NCBI GenBank assembly: GCA_945877525.1
Contig: CAMDVP010000018.1
Span: 1 to 22,806 of the forward strand
Source: an uncultured Clostridia bacterium
GTDB taxonomy: Bacteria > Bacillota > Clostridia > Christensenellales > Aristaeellaceae
Reading direction: 5' to 3'
DNA length: 22,806 nucleotides
This document shows, one piece after another, positions 1 to 7,402 of the stretch. Positions within the stretch are counted from its first letter, which is position 1; every line of letters begins with the position of its first letter. The notes under the pieces are model-generated. The model saw only the letters and a list, made by a program, of their open reading frames with translations. It had not been told where the DNA came from and searched no databases. The position numbers were made by a program, and so were the translations under genes.

Positions 1-243
1 GCCCCCTCCTGGTCGCGTACTTGCGCTTGCGCAGAACCAGACTGGCTCTCTTTCTCCGTCCCCCCCACCAGTCCACCCCCCCCCACGCGGCCGTTCCCCG
101 CCCCCCAACACAGAGAGCAAAACAAGCAAGGGGTGGGGGGGGCCGGGCGCCCGCCGCCCCCGCGCGGGGTTTCCCAAGGGGCTGCGCCCCTTGGGCCTTG
201 AAGGCTGAACCAATACATATTTTCCACGAAAGGAGTTTGAAGG
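1..243. other. Non-coding G/C-tract leader before the fucosidase gene
   Basis: No convincing gene is visible here. The stretch holds long C runs on the plus strand (61-66, 76-84 and several between 96 and 117) followed by G runs (130-142). The open frame across it is rich in Pro and Arg, has no ribosome binding site and looks spurious. The G block at 130-147 has four closely spaced G tracts and could form a quadruplex. A perfect hairpin at 173-195 is listed separately. The ribosome binding site AAAGGAG (229-235) for the next gene lies at the end. No promoter with recognisable -35 and -10 boxes was found, so the promoter may lie upstream of the window. Confidence 0.6.
173..195. repeat. GC-rich perfect palindromic hairpin
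   Basis: Bases 173-181 pair perfectly with 187-195 (CCCAAGGGG and CCCCTTGGG). A further C-G pair closes a three-base loop. No T-run follows on either strand, so it is not a canonical Rho-independent terminator. The form, a short GC-rich intergenic palindrome flanked by G/C tracts, resembles dispersed palindromic repeats of bacterial genomes. Its copy number cannot be judged from this window. Confidence 0.6.
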
Positions 244-1719
244 ATGGATAAGAAGGCATATCTGGAGCAGATTGACAGGGTCAACAGGGAGGGACGGTAT
301 AAGCCGGACTGGGATTCGCTGGCGACGCATCCGGTGCCCGCGTGGTACGGGGAGAAGCGGCTGGGCATTTTCCTGCACTGGGGGCCGTTCTCCGTGCCGG
401 CGTATCACGACTGGTACGCCCGGAACATGTACATGAAGGGAAGCCCCGAGTACGAGCATCACCTGAAGCACTGGGGCGCGCACAAGGACTTCGGCTACAA
501 GGACTTCATTCCCATGCTGACCATGGAGAAGTTTAACCCCGCGGAATGGGTGAAAGCCTTTGTGGACGCGGGGGCGGAATACATTGTGCCCGTGGCGGAG
601 CACCACGACGGCTACCAGATGTACCGCTCCGAGCTGTCCCACTGGAACGCCGTGGAAACCGGCCCCCACCGGGATATGCTGGGCGATCTGCTGCTGGAGG
701 CCGAGCGCGCCGGCATGACCCTGGGCGCGTCCTCCCACCGGGTGGAGCACTGGTGGTTCATGAACCACGGCCGGGAGATCGACAGCGACGTCAAGGAGCC
801 CCTCGTCCAGGGCGACCTGTACTGGCCCGCCATGCCCGAGCCTGACCATCAGGACCTGTTCTCCACCCCCGCGCCCTCCGATGAATATATGACCGACTGG
901 CTGCTGCGCTGCTGCGAGCTGGTGGACCGGTATCACCCCCGCATCGTCTACTTCGACTGGTGGATTCAGCACTCCGCCGTCAAGCCCTACCTCAAGCGCT
1001 TCGCGGCCTATTACTATAACCGCGCCGAGGAATGGGGCGGCTGCGTGATCAACTATAAGCACGACGCCTTCCCCTTTGGCTGCGCCGTGCCGGATATCGA
1101 GCGCGGGCAGTTCGCCCAGGCCAAGCCCTTCCTGTGGCAGTCCGACACCTCCACCATGCGCGGCAGCTGGTGCTACTCCGATGATCCCGAGCGCGCCAAG
1201 TTCAAGAGCGTGCAGGATATCCTGTGGGATCTGATCGACGTGGTGAGCAAGAACGGCCGCATGCTGCTGAACCTGGGCCCCAAGCCCGACGGCACCCTGG
1301 CGGAGAAGGATCTGGAGATTCTCCGGGGCATCGGCGCATGGATGCGGGTGAACGACGAGGCTATCCATGGCACGGGCGTGTGGCGCGTGAGCGAGGAGGG
1401 CCCCACCGAGGTGGTGGAGGGCCAGTTCGCCGACACCCAGTCCCGTCACTTCACCAGCGAGGACTTCCGCTTCACCTGCCGGGGCAGCAGGATTTACGCC
1501 ATCGCCATGGCCTGTCCGGAGGATGGGGTGCTGCGCATCCGCTCCATGGCCGAGGCCGACGCCAGCCATAAGCCGCTGTTCCATGGCATCATCCGGGATG
1601 TGCAGGTGCTGGGCCACGAGGGAGAAACCACCTGGAGCCGCGACGGAGAGGCGCTGCAGGTGAACCTGGGAAGCGTCCGCAGCGACCTGCCCCTGGTGGT
1701 GCGGGTTACCGTGGACTGA
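244..1719 (+). CDS. GH29 alpha-L-fucosidase, cytosolic
   Basis: Predicted to hydrolyse terminal alpha-L-fucose from oligosaccharides by the retaining mechanism of glycoside hydrolase family 29. The N-terminal half shows the family pattern: a GIFLHWGPFSVPAY segment near residue 40, then EHHDGYQMY near residue 120, which is the usual substrate-binding HHDG block. Asp238 in VYFDWW is the likely nucleophile. Glu286 in PDIERGQ is a candidate acid/base, a position that is less conserved in this family. Residues from about 380 to 491 form the expected C-terminal beta domain. There is no signal peptide, so it should act on imported oligosaccharides. AAAGGAG lies 8 bases before the ATG. The alpha-xylosidase gene follows after 27 bp and is probably co-transcribed, which points to fucosylated xyloglucan fragments as substrate. 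The length (491 aa) is normal. Confidence 0.93.
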   Translation: MDKKAYLEQIDRVNREGRYKPDWDSLATHPVPAWYGEKRLGIFLHWGPFSVPAYHDWYARNMYMKGSPEYEHHLKHWGAHKDFGYKDFIPMLTMEKFNPAEWVKAFVDAGAEYIVPVAEHHDGYQMYRSELSHWNAVETGPHRDMLGDLLLEAERAGMTLGASSHRVEHWWFMNHGREIDSDVKEPLVQGDLYWPAMPEPDHQDLFSTPAPSDEYMTDWLLRCCELVDRYHPRIVYFDWWIQHSAVKPYLKRFAAYYYNRAEEWGGCVINYKHDAFPFGCAVPDIERGQFAQAKPFLWQSDTSTMRGSWCYSDDPERAKFKSVQDILWDLIDVVSKNGRMLLNLGPKPDGTLAEKDLEILRGIGAWMRVNDEAIHGTGVWRVSEEGPTEVVEGQFADTQSRHFTSEDFRFTCRGSRIYAIAMACPEDGVLRIRSMAEADASHKPLFHGIIRDVQVLGHEGETTWSRDGEALQVNLGSVRSDLPLVVRVTVD

Positions 1720-1746
1720 GAAAAAACACGCAAGGGAGGAATCAGC

Positions 1747-3996
1747 ATGCGCTTTACCAACGGATATTGGATGACCAAGCAGGAATACATTATGAACTGC
1801 GCCACCCAGTGCGTTCGGGTGACCCACGGGGCGGACAGCATGCAGGTGCTGGCTGCCTGCCGGCCTATACGCGGCAGGGGCGACATCCTCAACAGCGGCA
1901 ACCTGACCGTGACCTTTACCGCCCCCAGGAAAAACGTGATCCGCGTGCAGGTGACCCATTTCGCCGGCGCTGCGCTGAAGGAGCCCCGCTTTGAAATCAA
2001 TGAGGAGCCCGTGCAGCCGGTTATGGCGGAGGACGGGGCGTACGCCTCCTTTACCAGCGGCGCGCTGACCGCCCGGGTGCACAAGGGCGAGGGCGGCTGG
2101 CAGGTGGATTATCTGGCCGACGGCCGGGTGCTGACCTCCAGCAGCGGCTTCCGCGGCATGTGCCACGCGCTGAAAAAGGAGGAGGGTCCCTGCTCTCTGT
2201 ATCCCCACGGCCAGGGCTACATGATGGACTCCCTCATGCTGGACGTAGGCGAGTGCGTTTACGGCCTGGGCGAGCGCTTCGGCGCGTATGTGAAGAACGG
2301 CCAGACCGTCGATATGTGGAACGCCGACGGCGGCACCGCCAGCGAGCTGGCCTACAAGAACGTACCCTTCTATATGACCAACCGGGGCTACGGCATCCTG
2401 GTGGAGGATACCAGCGATGTGAGCTTCGAGGTGGCCAGCGAAAAGGTGGAACGGGTGCAGTTCTCTGTTGAAGGCGAAACGCTGGTGTATGATGTGATTT
2501 ACGGCGGCACGCCCAAGGGTATCCTGGATGTGTACACTGCCCTTACCGGCCGCCCTGCCCTGCTCCCGGCCTGGAGCTTCGGGCTGTGGCTGTCCACCTC
2601 CTTCACCACGGATTATGATGAGAAAACCGCCACCTCCTTTATCGACGGTATGGCCGAGCGGAGCATTCCCCTGAGCGTGTTCCATTTCGACTGCTACTGG
2701 ATGAAAGGCTACAACTGGTGCGACTTTGAGTGGGATCCCGACACCTTCCCGGATCCTGTGGGCATGCTGAAGCGCTATCATGACAAGGGGCTTCACCTGT
2801 GCTGCTGGATTAACCCCTACATTGCCCAGGCCAGCCCCCTGTTCCGGGAGGGTATGGCGCAGGGATATCTGCTGAAGACCACAAACGGCGACGTGTGGCA
2901 GACGGACATGTGGCAGGCCGGCATGGCCATCCTGGATGTGACCAACCCCGCTGCCCGGGAATGGTACTGCTCCTGCCTGCGCCGCCTGCTGGATATGGGC
3001 ATCGACTGCTTCAAGACCGACTTTGGCGAGCGCATTCCCGTGCGGGACATTGCCTATTTCGACGGCTCCGACCCGCTGCACATGCACAACTACTACACCT
3101 TCCTGTACAACAAAATGGTCTTTGACCTGCTCCGCGAGGTGCGCGGCGAGGGCGAGGCCATCCTCTTTGCCCGCAGCGCCACGGCGGGGGGCCAGCAGTT
3201 CCCCGTGCACTGGGGCGGCGACAACAGTGCCAGCTATATCTCCATGGCGGAAACCCTCCGCGCCGGGCTGAGCATGAGCCACAGCGGCTTCGGCTTCTGG
3301 AGCCACGACATCTCCGGCTTCGAGTCCACCGCCCCGGCGGATGTGTACAAGCGCTGGTGCCAGTTCGGCCTGCTTTCCAGCCACAGCCGGCTGCACGGTT
3401 CCTCCAGCTACCGGGTCCCGTGGCTGTTTGACGAGGAAAGCTGCGACGTGGTGCGCAAGTTTGCAAGCCTGAAGTGCCGCCTGATGCCCTACCTGTATGC
3501 CGCGGCGGTGGAGGCCCACGAGCACGGTACGCCCATGATGCGCCCCATGCTGCTGGAATTCCCCGACGATCCTGCCTGCGACACCCTTGACCGGCAGTAC
3601 ATGCTGGGCGAAAGCCTGCTGGTGGCGCCCATCTTCCGGGAGGACGGCCGGGTGCAGTATTACCTGCCGGAGGGCGTGTGGACGAGCCTGCTCAGCGGTG
3701 TGAAGGCCGAGGGCGGCCGCTGGCAGACGGAAACCCACGACTTCATGTCCCTGCCGCTGATGGTGCGGCCCGGTACGGTGCTGCCCATCGGAAAAGTGGC
3801 GGACAGGCCGGATTACGACTACACCGACGGGCTGGAGTTGCATGTCTATCAGCTGCCCGAGCGTGAAAAGCGCGTGGTGCGGGTGCCCGACCTGCAGGGC
3901 CGGGTGGCCGCCACCTACACGGTGACCATGCGCGGCGGCGAGGCCGTGGTGGAAACGGACAGCAATAAGCCCTATACGGTGATTGTGCACGAATAA
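1747..3996 (+). CDS. yicI: GH31 alpha-xylosidase, YicI type
   Basis: Predicted to release alpha-1,6-linked xylose from the non-reducing end of xyloglucan oligosaccharides such as isoprimeverose. Domains in order: an N-terminal beta-sandwich (about 50-270), a (beta/alpha)8 barrel with the catalytic residues, and C-terminal beta domains. Asp425 in KTDFGERIP is the nucleophile (Asp416 in E. coli YicI). Asp492 in HWGGDNS is the acid/base (Asp482 in YicI). The YNWCDFEWD block matches the xylose-selective pocket of YicI rather than the usual alpha-glucosidase form. The protein is 749 aa with no signal peptide, so it is cytosolic. GGGAGGA about 6 bases upstream supports this ATG. It is the second gene of the fucosidase operon and is followed by a terminator at 4005-4052. 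Family assignment is strong; xylose specificity is inferred from close resemblance to YicI. Confidence 0.94.
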   Translation: MRFTNGYWMTKQEYIMNCATQCVRVTHGADSMQVLAACRPIRGRGDILNSGNLTVTFTAPRKNVIRVQVTHFAGAALKEPRFEINEEPVQPVMAEDGAYASFTSGALTARVHKGEGGWQVDYLADGRVLTSSSGFRGMCHALKKEEGPCSLYPHGQGYMMDSLMLDVGECVYGLGERFGAYVKNGQTVDMWNADGGTASELAYKNVPFYMTNRGYGILVEDTSDVSFEVASEKVERVQFSVEGETLVYDVIYGGTPKGILDVYTALTGRPALLPAWSFGLWLSTSFTTDYDEKTATSFIDGMAERSIPLSVFHFDCYWMKGYNWCDFEWDPDTFPDPVGMLKRYHDKGLHLCCWINPYIAQASPLFREGMAQGYLLKTTNGDVWQTDMWQAGMAILDVTNPAAREWYCSCLRRLLDMGIDCFKTDFGERIPVRDIAYFDGSDPLHMHNYYTFLYNKMVFDLLREVRGEGEAILFARSATAGGQQFPVHWGGDNSASYISMAETLRAGLSMSHSGFGFWSHDISGFESTAPADVYKRWCQFGLLSSHSRLHGSSSYRVPWLFDEESCDVVRKFASLKCRLMPYLYAAAVEAHEHGTPMMRPMLLEFPDDPACDTLDRQYMLGESLLVAPIFREDGRVQYYLPEGVWTSLLSGVKAEGGRWQTETHDFMSLPLMVRPGTVLPIGKVADRPDYDYTDGLELHVYQLPEREKRVVRVPDLQGRVAATYTVTMRGGEAVVETDSNKPYTVIVHE

Positions 3997-4004
3997 TCCA
4001 TCGC

Positions 4005-4052
4005 GGGGCGGCGCCGGGCAGGAAAAGCCTGTGTGCCGCCCCGGCTTGTTTT
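4005..4052 (+). terminator. Rho-independent terminator of the GH29-GH31 operon
   Basis: Bases 4005-4012 (GGGGCGGC) pair perfectly with 4035-4042, with one further C-G pair outside. An inner CAGG/CCTG helix (4019-4022 with 4028-4031) closes an AAAAG loop. The U-rich tail CTTGTTTT follows at 4045-4052. It begins 9 bases after the alpha-xylosidase stop codon. Confidence 0.75.
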
Positions 4053-4099
4053 GGGGGCGGGATGCAGCCTGATACTGTTCTCGCTTAAGATGATTGCTT

Positions 4100-4198
4100 T
4101 GCCGAAGGCAGAGGTTTCGCGCCTGCGGAGGCGAAATCCTTTTGCTGCATACGAAAGAGATGCCTTAGAAACAAATAAGTATAAGGCAGCGTCGTATG
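4100..4198. repeat. Three consecutive inverted repeats in the 3997-4365 gap
   Basis: Three foldable units sit between the alpha-xylosidase terminator and the next promoter. Unit A is TGCC/GGCA (4100-4110). Unit B pairs TTTC (4115-4118) with GAAA (4133-4136) and GCCT (4121-4124) with AGGC (4129-4132), with a GC bulge. Unit C is a two-tier inverted repeat: CATACGA (4148-4154) with TCGTATG (4192-4198) enclosing TGCCTTA (4161-4167) with TAAGGCA (4182-4188). The stretch is less GC-rich than its surroundings. It could be a dispersed intergenic repeat, an operator region or a small structured RNA; the sequence does not decide which. Confidence 0.55.
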
Positions 4199-4240
4199 AA
4201 AGCCGGGAAAAACACCGTGGGCGGATTTTCCGTTCGCAGG

Positions 4241-4269
4241 ATGACAAGCGCCCGGGATTATGATATAAT
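4241..4269 (+). promoter_or_regulatory. Promoter of the two-component/shikimate operon
   Basis: The -35 box is ATGACA (4241-4246, five of six consensus bases). A 17-base spacer follows, then a perfect TATAAT (4264-4269) with an extended -10 TG (4261-4262). Transcription should start near 4276, giving a leader of about 90 nt. That leader can form a hairpin (GGCGC 4285-4289 with GCGCC 4310-4314, and TTCG 4296-4299 with CGAA 4305-4308) before the ribosome binding site GGGAGGG at 4352-4358. Confidence 0.8.
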
Positions 4270-4365
4270 TCCCTTACACGCGGCGGCGCTTTTGCTTCGC
4301 AGGCCGAATGCGCCGGGCTTAACTGGCAAAGGGCATGCAGCCGCATGCTTCGGGAGGGATACCTT

Positions 4366-5058
4366 ATGAAGGACAAGCCTTATATTCTCCTGGTGGACGA
4401 CGACCCGAACATTTCCCGTCTGGTGCAGCTGTATCTGGAAAAGGAGGGCTTTGAGGTCAAATGCGCCGACCGGGGCGACGACGCCCTGGCCCAGTTCCGC
4501 CGCATGCCCCCCGACCTGATGCTGCTGGACGTGATGCTCCCCGGCATGGACGGCTGGCAGGTGCTCAAGGCCGTGCGCAAGACCAGCAGCATTCCGATTA
4601 TTATGCTCACCGCCAAGGACGAAACCTTCGACAAGGTGCTGGGGCTGGAGCTGGGGGCAGACGACTATATCACCAAGCCCTTCGACTCCAAGGAGCTGGT
4701 GGCCCGGGTGAAGGCCGTATTGCGCCGCACCCAGGGTGCGGATGAAGAAAAAACCGATCTGCTTTCCTTCCCCGGGCTGACGGTGAGCCTGAGCCAGTAC
4801 GAGGTGCATTATCAGGGCCAGAAGGTCGAAATGCCCCCCAAGGAGCTGGAGGTGCTGTATTTCCTGGCCTCCCATCAGAACCAGGTGTTCACAAGGGAGC
4901 AGCTGCTGGAGCAGGTGTGGGGCTTCGACTTTTTCGGGGACAGCCGCACGGTGGATGTGCACATCAAGCGTCTGAGGGAAAAGCTGCCCGACTGCGAGCA
5001 GTACGGCTGGTGCATCCGCACGGTATGGGGCGTGGGCTACAAGTTTGAAATGAAGTGA
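4366..5058 (+). CDS. OmpR/PhoB-family response regulator
   Basis: A 230-aa DNA-binding response regulator, partner of the sensor kinase encoded just downstream. The receiver domain (about 1-118) has the acidic pair in VDDDP, the phospho-acceptor Asp55 in LMLLDVMLPGMDG, and Lys104 in the TKPF motif. The C-terminal winged helix (about 130-230) carries the OmpR-type signature VDVHIKRLREKL and ends in GVGYKFE. An in-frame ATG 21 bases upstream (4345) exists, but the strong site GGGAGGG at 4352-4358 lies inside that extension and is correctly spaced for 4366, so 4366 is preferred. The stop is 7 bases before the kinase start. Target genes are not known. It may control its own operon. Confidence 0.93.
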   Translation: MKDKPYILLVDDDPNISRLVQLYLEKEGFEVKCADRGDDALAQFRRMPPDLMLLDVMLPGMDGWQVLKAVRKTSSIPIIMLTAKDETFDKVLGLELGADDYITKPFDSKELVARVKAVLRRTQGADEEKTDLLSFPGLTVSLSQYEVHYQGQKVEMPPKELEVLYFLASHQNQVFTREQLLEQVWGFDFFGDSRTVDVHIKRLREKLPDCEQYGWCIRTVWGVGYKFEMK

Positions 5059-5065
5059 TGCGGCC

Positions 5066-6574
5066 ATGATTCGACAGGAACGCAACATGTTTTCCCGGAT
5101 CATGTCCATGGTCATGGGCGTGATTCTGCTGGTCACGGTGGGGCTGACCAGCGTGTGCTGGATGACGCTGCGCAACCAGCAGATTAACGCCCGACTGAAG
5201 GACCTGACCAAGGAGGCCCGGGAAATCGCCTATCTGGCCGCGCAAAACAGCGCCTCGACCGCCGGACTGCTTTTCGGCACGGGCACTGCCACCACCCAGT
5301 ATATCCGCTGGAAGTCCCAGCAGGTGTATGAGGAATACGGCGCGTACATCGTGGTGGTGGACCGCCGGGGCCGGGTGATGAACAACTTCGAGACGGTGTA
5401 TGCGGAGGATCCCGACTTTGTGAATTCCCTCAACGGCGCGGACATCAGCGCCGCCCTGGCGGTGGTACTGGGAGGCGGCGAGGTGGCCCTGCGGGTTACC
5501 CTGGGCTCGTCCCCCGCGTTTATGGTGGGCGTGCCCTTTGTGCAGGACGGCGTGGTGCAGGGCGCCGTGCTGATCCAGACCAAGGCGCAGACCATCGAGG
5601 GCGGCATGGCGGAGCTGATTGCCCAGGTGGTTCTGGTGGCCTCCATGGCCATTTCCATATCCGCTACGCTGGTGTTTATCTATGTGCGCTCGGTGATGCG
5701 CCCCCTGAGCGAATTGACCCGCGCGGCCCGCGCCATGGCCGACGGGCACTTCAACGTGCGGGTGAATACCGAGGCTGACAGCCCGGAAATCGCCGAGCTG
5801 TCCACCGCCTTCAACAGCATGGCGGACAAGCTGGGGGATGTGGAGAGCAACCGCCGGGAATTTGTGGCTAATGTAAGCCACGAGCTGCGCAGCCCCATCA
5901 CCTCCATCAGCGGCTTTGTCCAGGGGATGGAGGACGGCACCATTCCCCCGGAGGAGCACCCCAAATACCTGGCGCTGGTGGGGGATGAAACCCGCCGCCT
6001 GAGCAAGCTCATCGGAGATCTGCTGGCCCTGTCCCGGCTGGAGCGGGACGACGCGGCCCTCGAACTCAGCGAGTTTGACATGGATGAAATGCTGCGCCGG
6101 GCCATTATCCGAAGGGTGAACGACCTGGAGAAGAAAAAGATGGAGGTCGAGTGCTGCTTCCTGGCCGACCCCTGCATGGTGCAGGCCGACAGCGACCGCA
6201 TTGAGCAGGTGGTGGTTAATCTGCTGGACAACGCCATCAAGTTTACCCCCGAGGGCGGGAAAATCACCCTGACCACCAGAATGGAAAAGGACACATGCTT
6301 TGTTACCGTGGCGGACAACGGCGTGGGCATTCTGCCGGAGGACAGGCAGCGGGTGTTTGACCGCTTCTTTACCGCCGACAGGGCGCACACCGCCGGCAAG
6401 GGTACGGGCCTTGGGCTGAGCATCTGCCAGCGGATCATGGAAATGCACGGGCAAACCATCCGCCTGGACGATACGGAGAGTGGCACCGCCTTCACCTTCA
6501 CACTGAAAAAGGCGGAGAAGAGCGAGAGGCACGGCGGGGAAACGGAGCATACGCAGGAGCACATCGAAGCATAA
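5066..6574 (+). CDS. Membrane sensor histidine kinase
   Basis: A 502-aa sensor kinase paired with the preceding response regulator. Order of parts: a short cytoplasmic N-terminus, first membrane helix (about 12-31), an extracytoplasmic sensor domain of about 150 residues (32-182) that I do not recognise, second membrane helix (about 184-207), HAMP linker (about 208-260), the dimerisation domain with phospho-acceptor His272 in FVANVSHELRSP, and an ATPase domain. The ATPase domain has the N box NLLDNAIKF, the G1 box DNGVGI, an F box RVFDRFF and the G2 box GTGLGLSIC. The ribosome binding site is weak and the gene starts 8 bases after the regulator's stop, so translational coupling is likely. An alternative ATG seven codons downstream (5087) would remove only the charged N-terminus. 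The signal it senses is not evident. Confidence 0.93.
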   Translation: MIRQERNMFSRIMSMVMGVILLVTVGLTSVCWMTLRNQQINARLKDLTKEAREIAYLAAQNSASTAGLLFGTGTATTQYIRWKSQQVYEEYGAYIVVVDRRGRVMNNFETVYAEDPDFVNSLNGADISAALAVVLGGGEVALRVTLGSSPAFMVGVPFVQDGVVQGAVLIQTKAQTIEGGMAELIAQVVLVASMAISISATLVFIYVRSVMRPLSELTRAARAMADGHFNVRVNTEADSPEIAELSTAFNSMADKLGDVESNRREFVANVSHELRSPITSISGFVQGMEDGTIPPEEHPKYLALVGDETRRLSKLIGDLLALSRLERDDAALELSEFDMDEMLRRAIIRRVNDLEKKKMEVECCFLADPCMVQADSDRIEQVVVNLLDNAIKFTPEGGKITLTTRMEKDTCFVTVADNGVGILPEDRQRVFDRFFTADRAHTAGKGTGLGLSICQRIMEMHGQTIRLDDTESGTAFTFTLKKAEKSERHGGETEHTQEHIEA

Positions 6575-6588
6575 AGGGGATGCAGGAG

Positions 6589-6882
6589 ATGAAGGGGCTG
6601 GAGGAACTTCGCCGGGAACTGGACGCGGTGGATCGGGAGCTGGTGCGCCTGTTTGAACGGCGCATGGCCATAGCCGGACAGGTGGCGGCATGCAAAATCG
6701 CCGCGGGCCGGCCCGTGCTGGACCGCACCCGCGAGGAGGCGGTGTTGGCCTCCCGCGCCGCTATGCTGGAAAACCCGGCCTGGGAAACGGATGTGCGCCA
6801 GCTGTTTGAAACCCTGATGGCCCTCAGCCGGGGGGAGCAGCAGCGCATCATGGACGGACAGGAGGCGGACGGCCATGCTTGA
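6589..6882 (+). CDS. Chorismate mutase, AroQ class (monofunctional)
   Basis: Converts chorismate to prephenate, the first step to phenylalanine and tyrosine. The protein is 97 aa from this start, the normal size of a free-standing AroQ domain, and is all alpha-helical in pattern. Compared with the E. coli P-protein domain, the active-site set is complete at matching spacing: Arg8, Arg25, Lys36, Asp45, Arg48 and Glu49 (E. coli Arg11, Arg28, Lys39, Asp48, Arg51, Glu52), then Ser80 and Gln84. An ATG at 6580 is also in frame, but AAAGGGG (6573-6579) abuts it, whereas it is 9 bases from 6589. The gene lies 14 bases after the kinase stop and overlaps the shikimate kinase gene by 8 bases. No fused prephenate dehydratase or dehydrogenase is present. 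Confidence 0.92.
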   Translation: MKGLEELRRELDAVDRELVRLFERRMAIAGQVAACKIAAGRPVLDRTREEAVLASRAAMLENPAWETDVRQLFETLMALSRGEQQRIMDGQEADGHA

Positions 6883-7387
6883 GCGGCACATCTTCCTCAT
6901 TGGCATGCCTGGCTGCGGCAAAAGCAGCCTGGGCAAAAAGGCGGCCTCCGTTACCCGCGTGCCTTATGTGGACACCGACCAGCGCATTACCGACGCGGTG
7001 GGCTGCAGCGTGAGCGATATGTTTGAGCGCTATGGCGAGGCGGCCTTCCGCAATGCGGAAACCAATGTGCTGATCCAGCTGACCCGGGAACAGCCCAGCC
7101 TGGTTTCTACCGGCGGCGGCATGGTGCTGCGGGAGAACAACCGCGCCATCATGCGAAACCACGGCGTCATTGTGCTCATAGACCGCCCGCTTGAGGACAT
7201 CTTGGGCGACATCAAGCTGGACCGCCGGCCTTTGCTGGCCCAAAAGGGCCTTGGCGAGGTGGAACGGCTGTATCACGAAAGGATTGACATTTACCGCGCC
7301 GCGGCCGACTTTGTGCTGGACAACAGCCACGGCTATTATGCGGGGTTGAAGGACCTGGAAAACATCGTCCACCGCATGGGCGGATAA
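6875..7387 (+). CDS. aroK: Shikimate kinase
   Basis: Phosphorylates shikimate to shikimate 3-phosphate with ATP, the fifth step of the chorismate pathway. The protein is 170 aa, typical for AroK. Visible motifs are the Walker A loop GMPGCGKS (residues 10-17), the Asp-Thr-Asp shikimate-binding site (33-35), an AAFRNAE segment with the substrate-binding arginine near residue 58, the STGGGMV glycine motif near residue 78, and the lid arginine in DRRPLL. Its start overlaps the chorismate mutase end by 8 bases, which implies coupled translation. Having two steps of the aromatic pathway in one operon is common. Their position behind a two-component system is not. Confidence 0.94.
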   Translation: MLERHIFLIGMPGCGKSSLGKKAASVTRVPYVDTDQRITDAVGCSVSDMFERYGEAAFRNAETNVLIQLTREQPSLVSTGGGMVLRENNRAIMRNHGVIVLIDRPLEDILGDIKLDRRPLLAQKGLGEVERLYHERIDIYRAAADFVLDNSHGYYAGLKDLENIVHRMGG

Positions 7388-7402
7388 AAAGGAGACAGGC
7401 AA

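Noticed and set aside
21..251. Open frame of 76 codons in the leader
   Set aside because: It is low-complexity Pro/Arg/Gly sequence made by C and G tracts, has no ribosome binding site, and its end overlaps the fucosidase start.
4033..4263. Open frame of 76 codons between the alpha-xylosidase and response regulator genes
   Set aside because: It begins inside the terminator hairpin, crosses three inverted repeats and ends inside the promoter spacer, and has no ribosome binding site. It is more likely an accident of a structured intergenic repeat.
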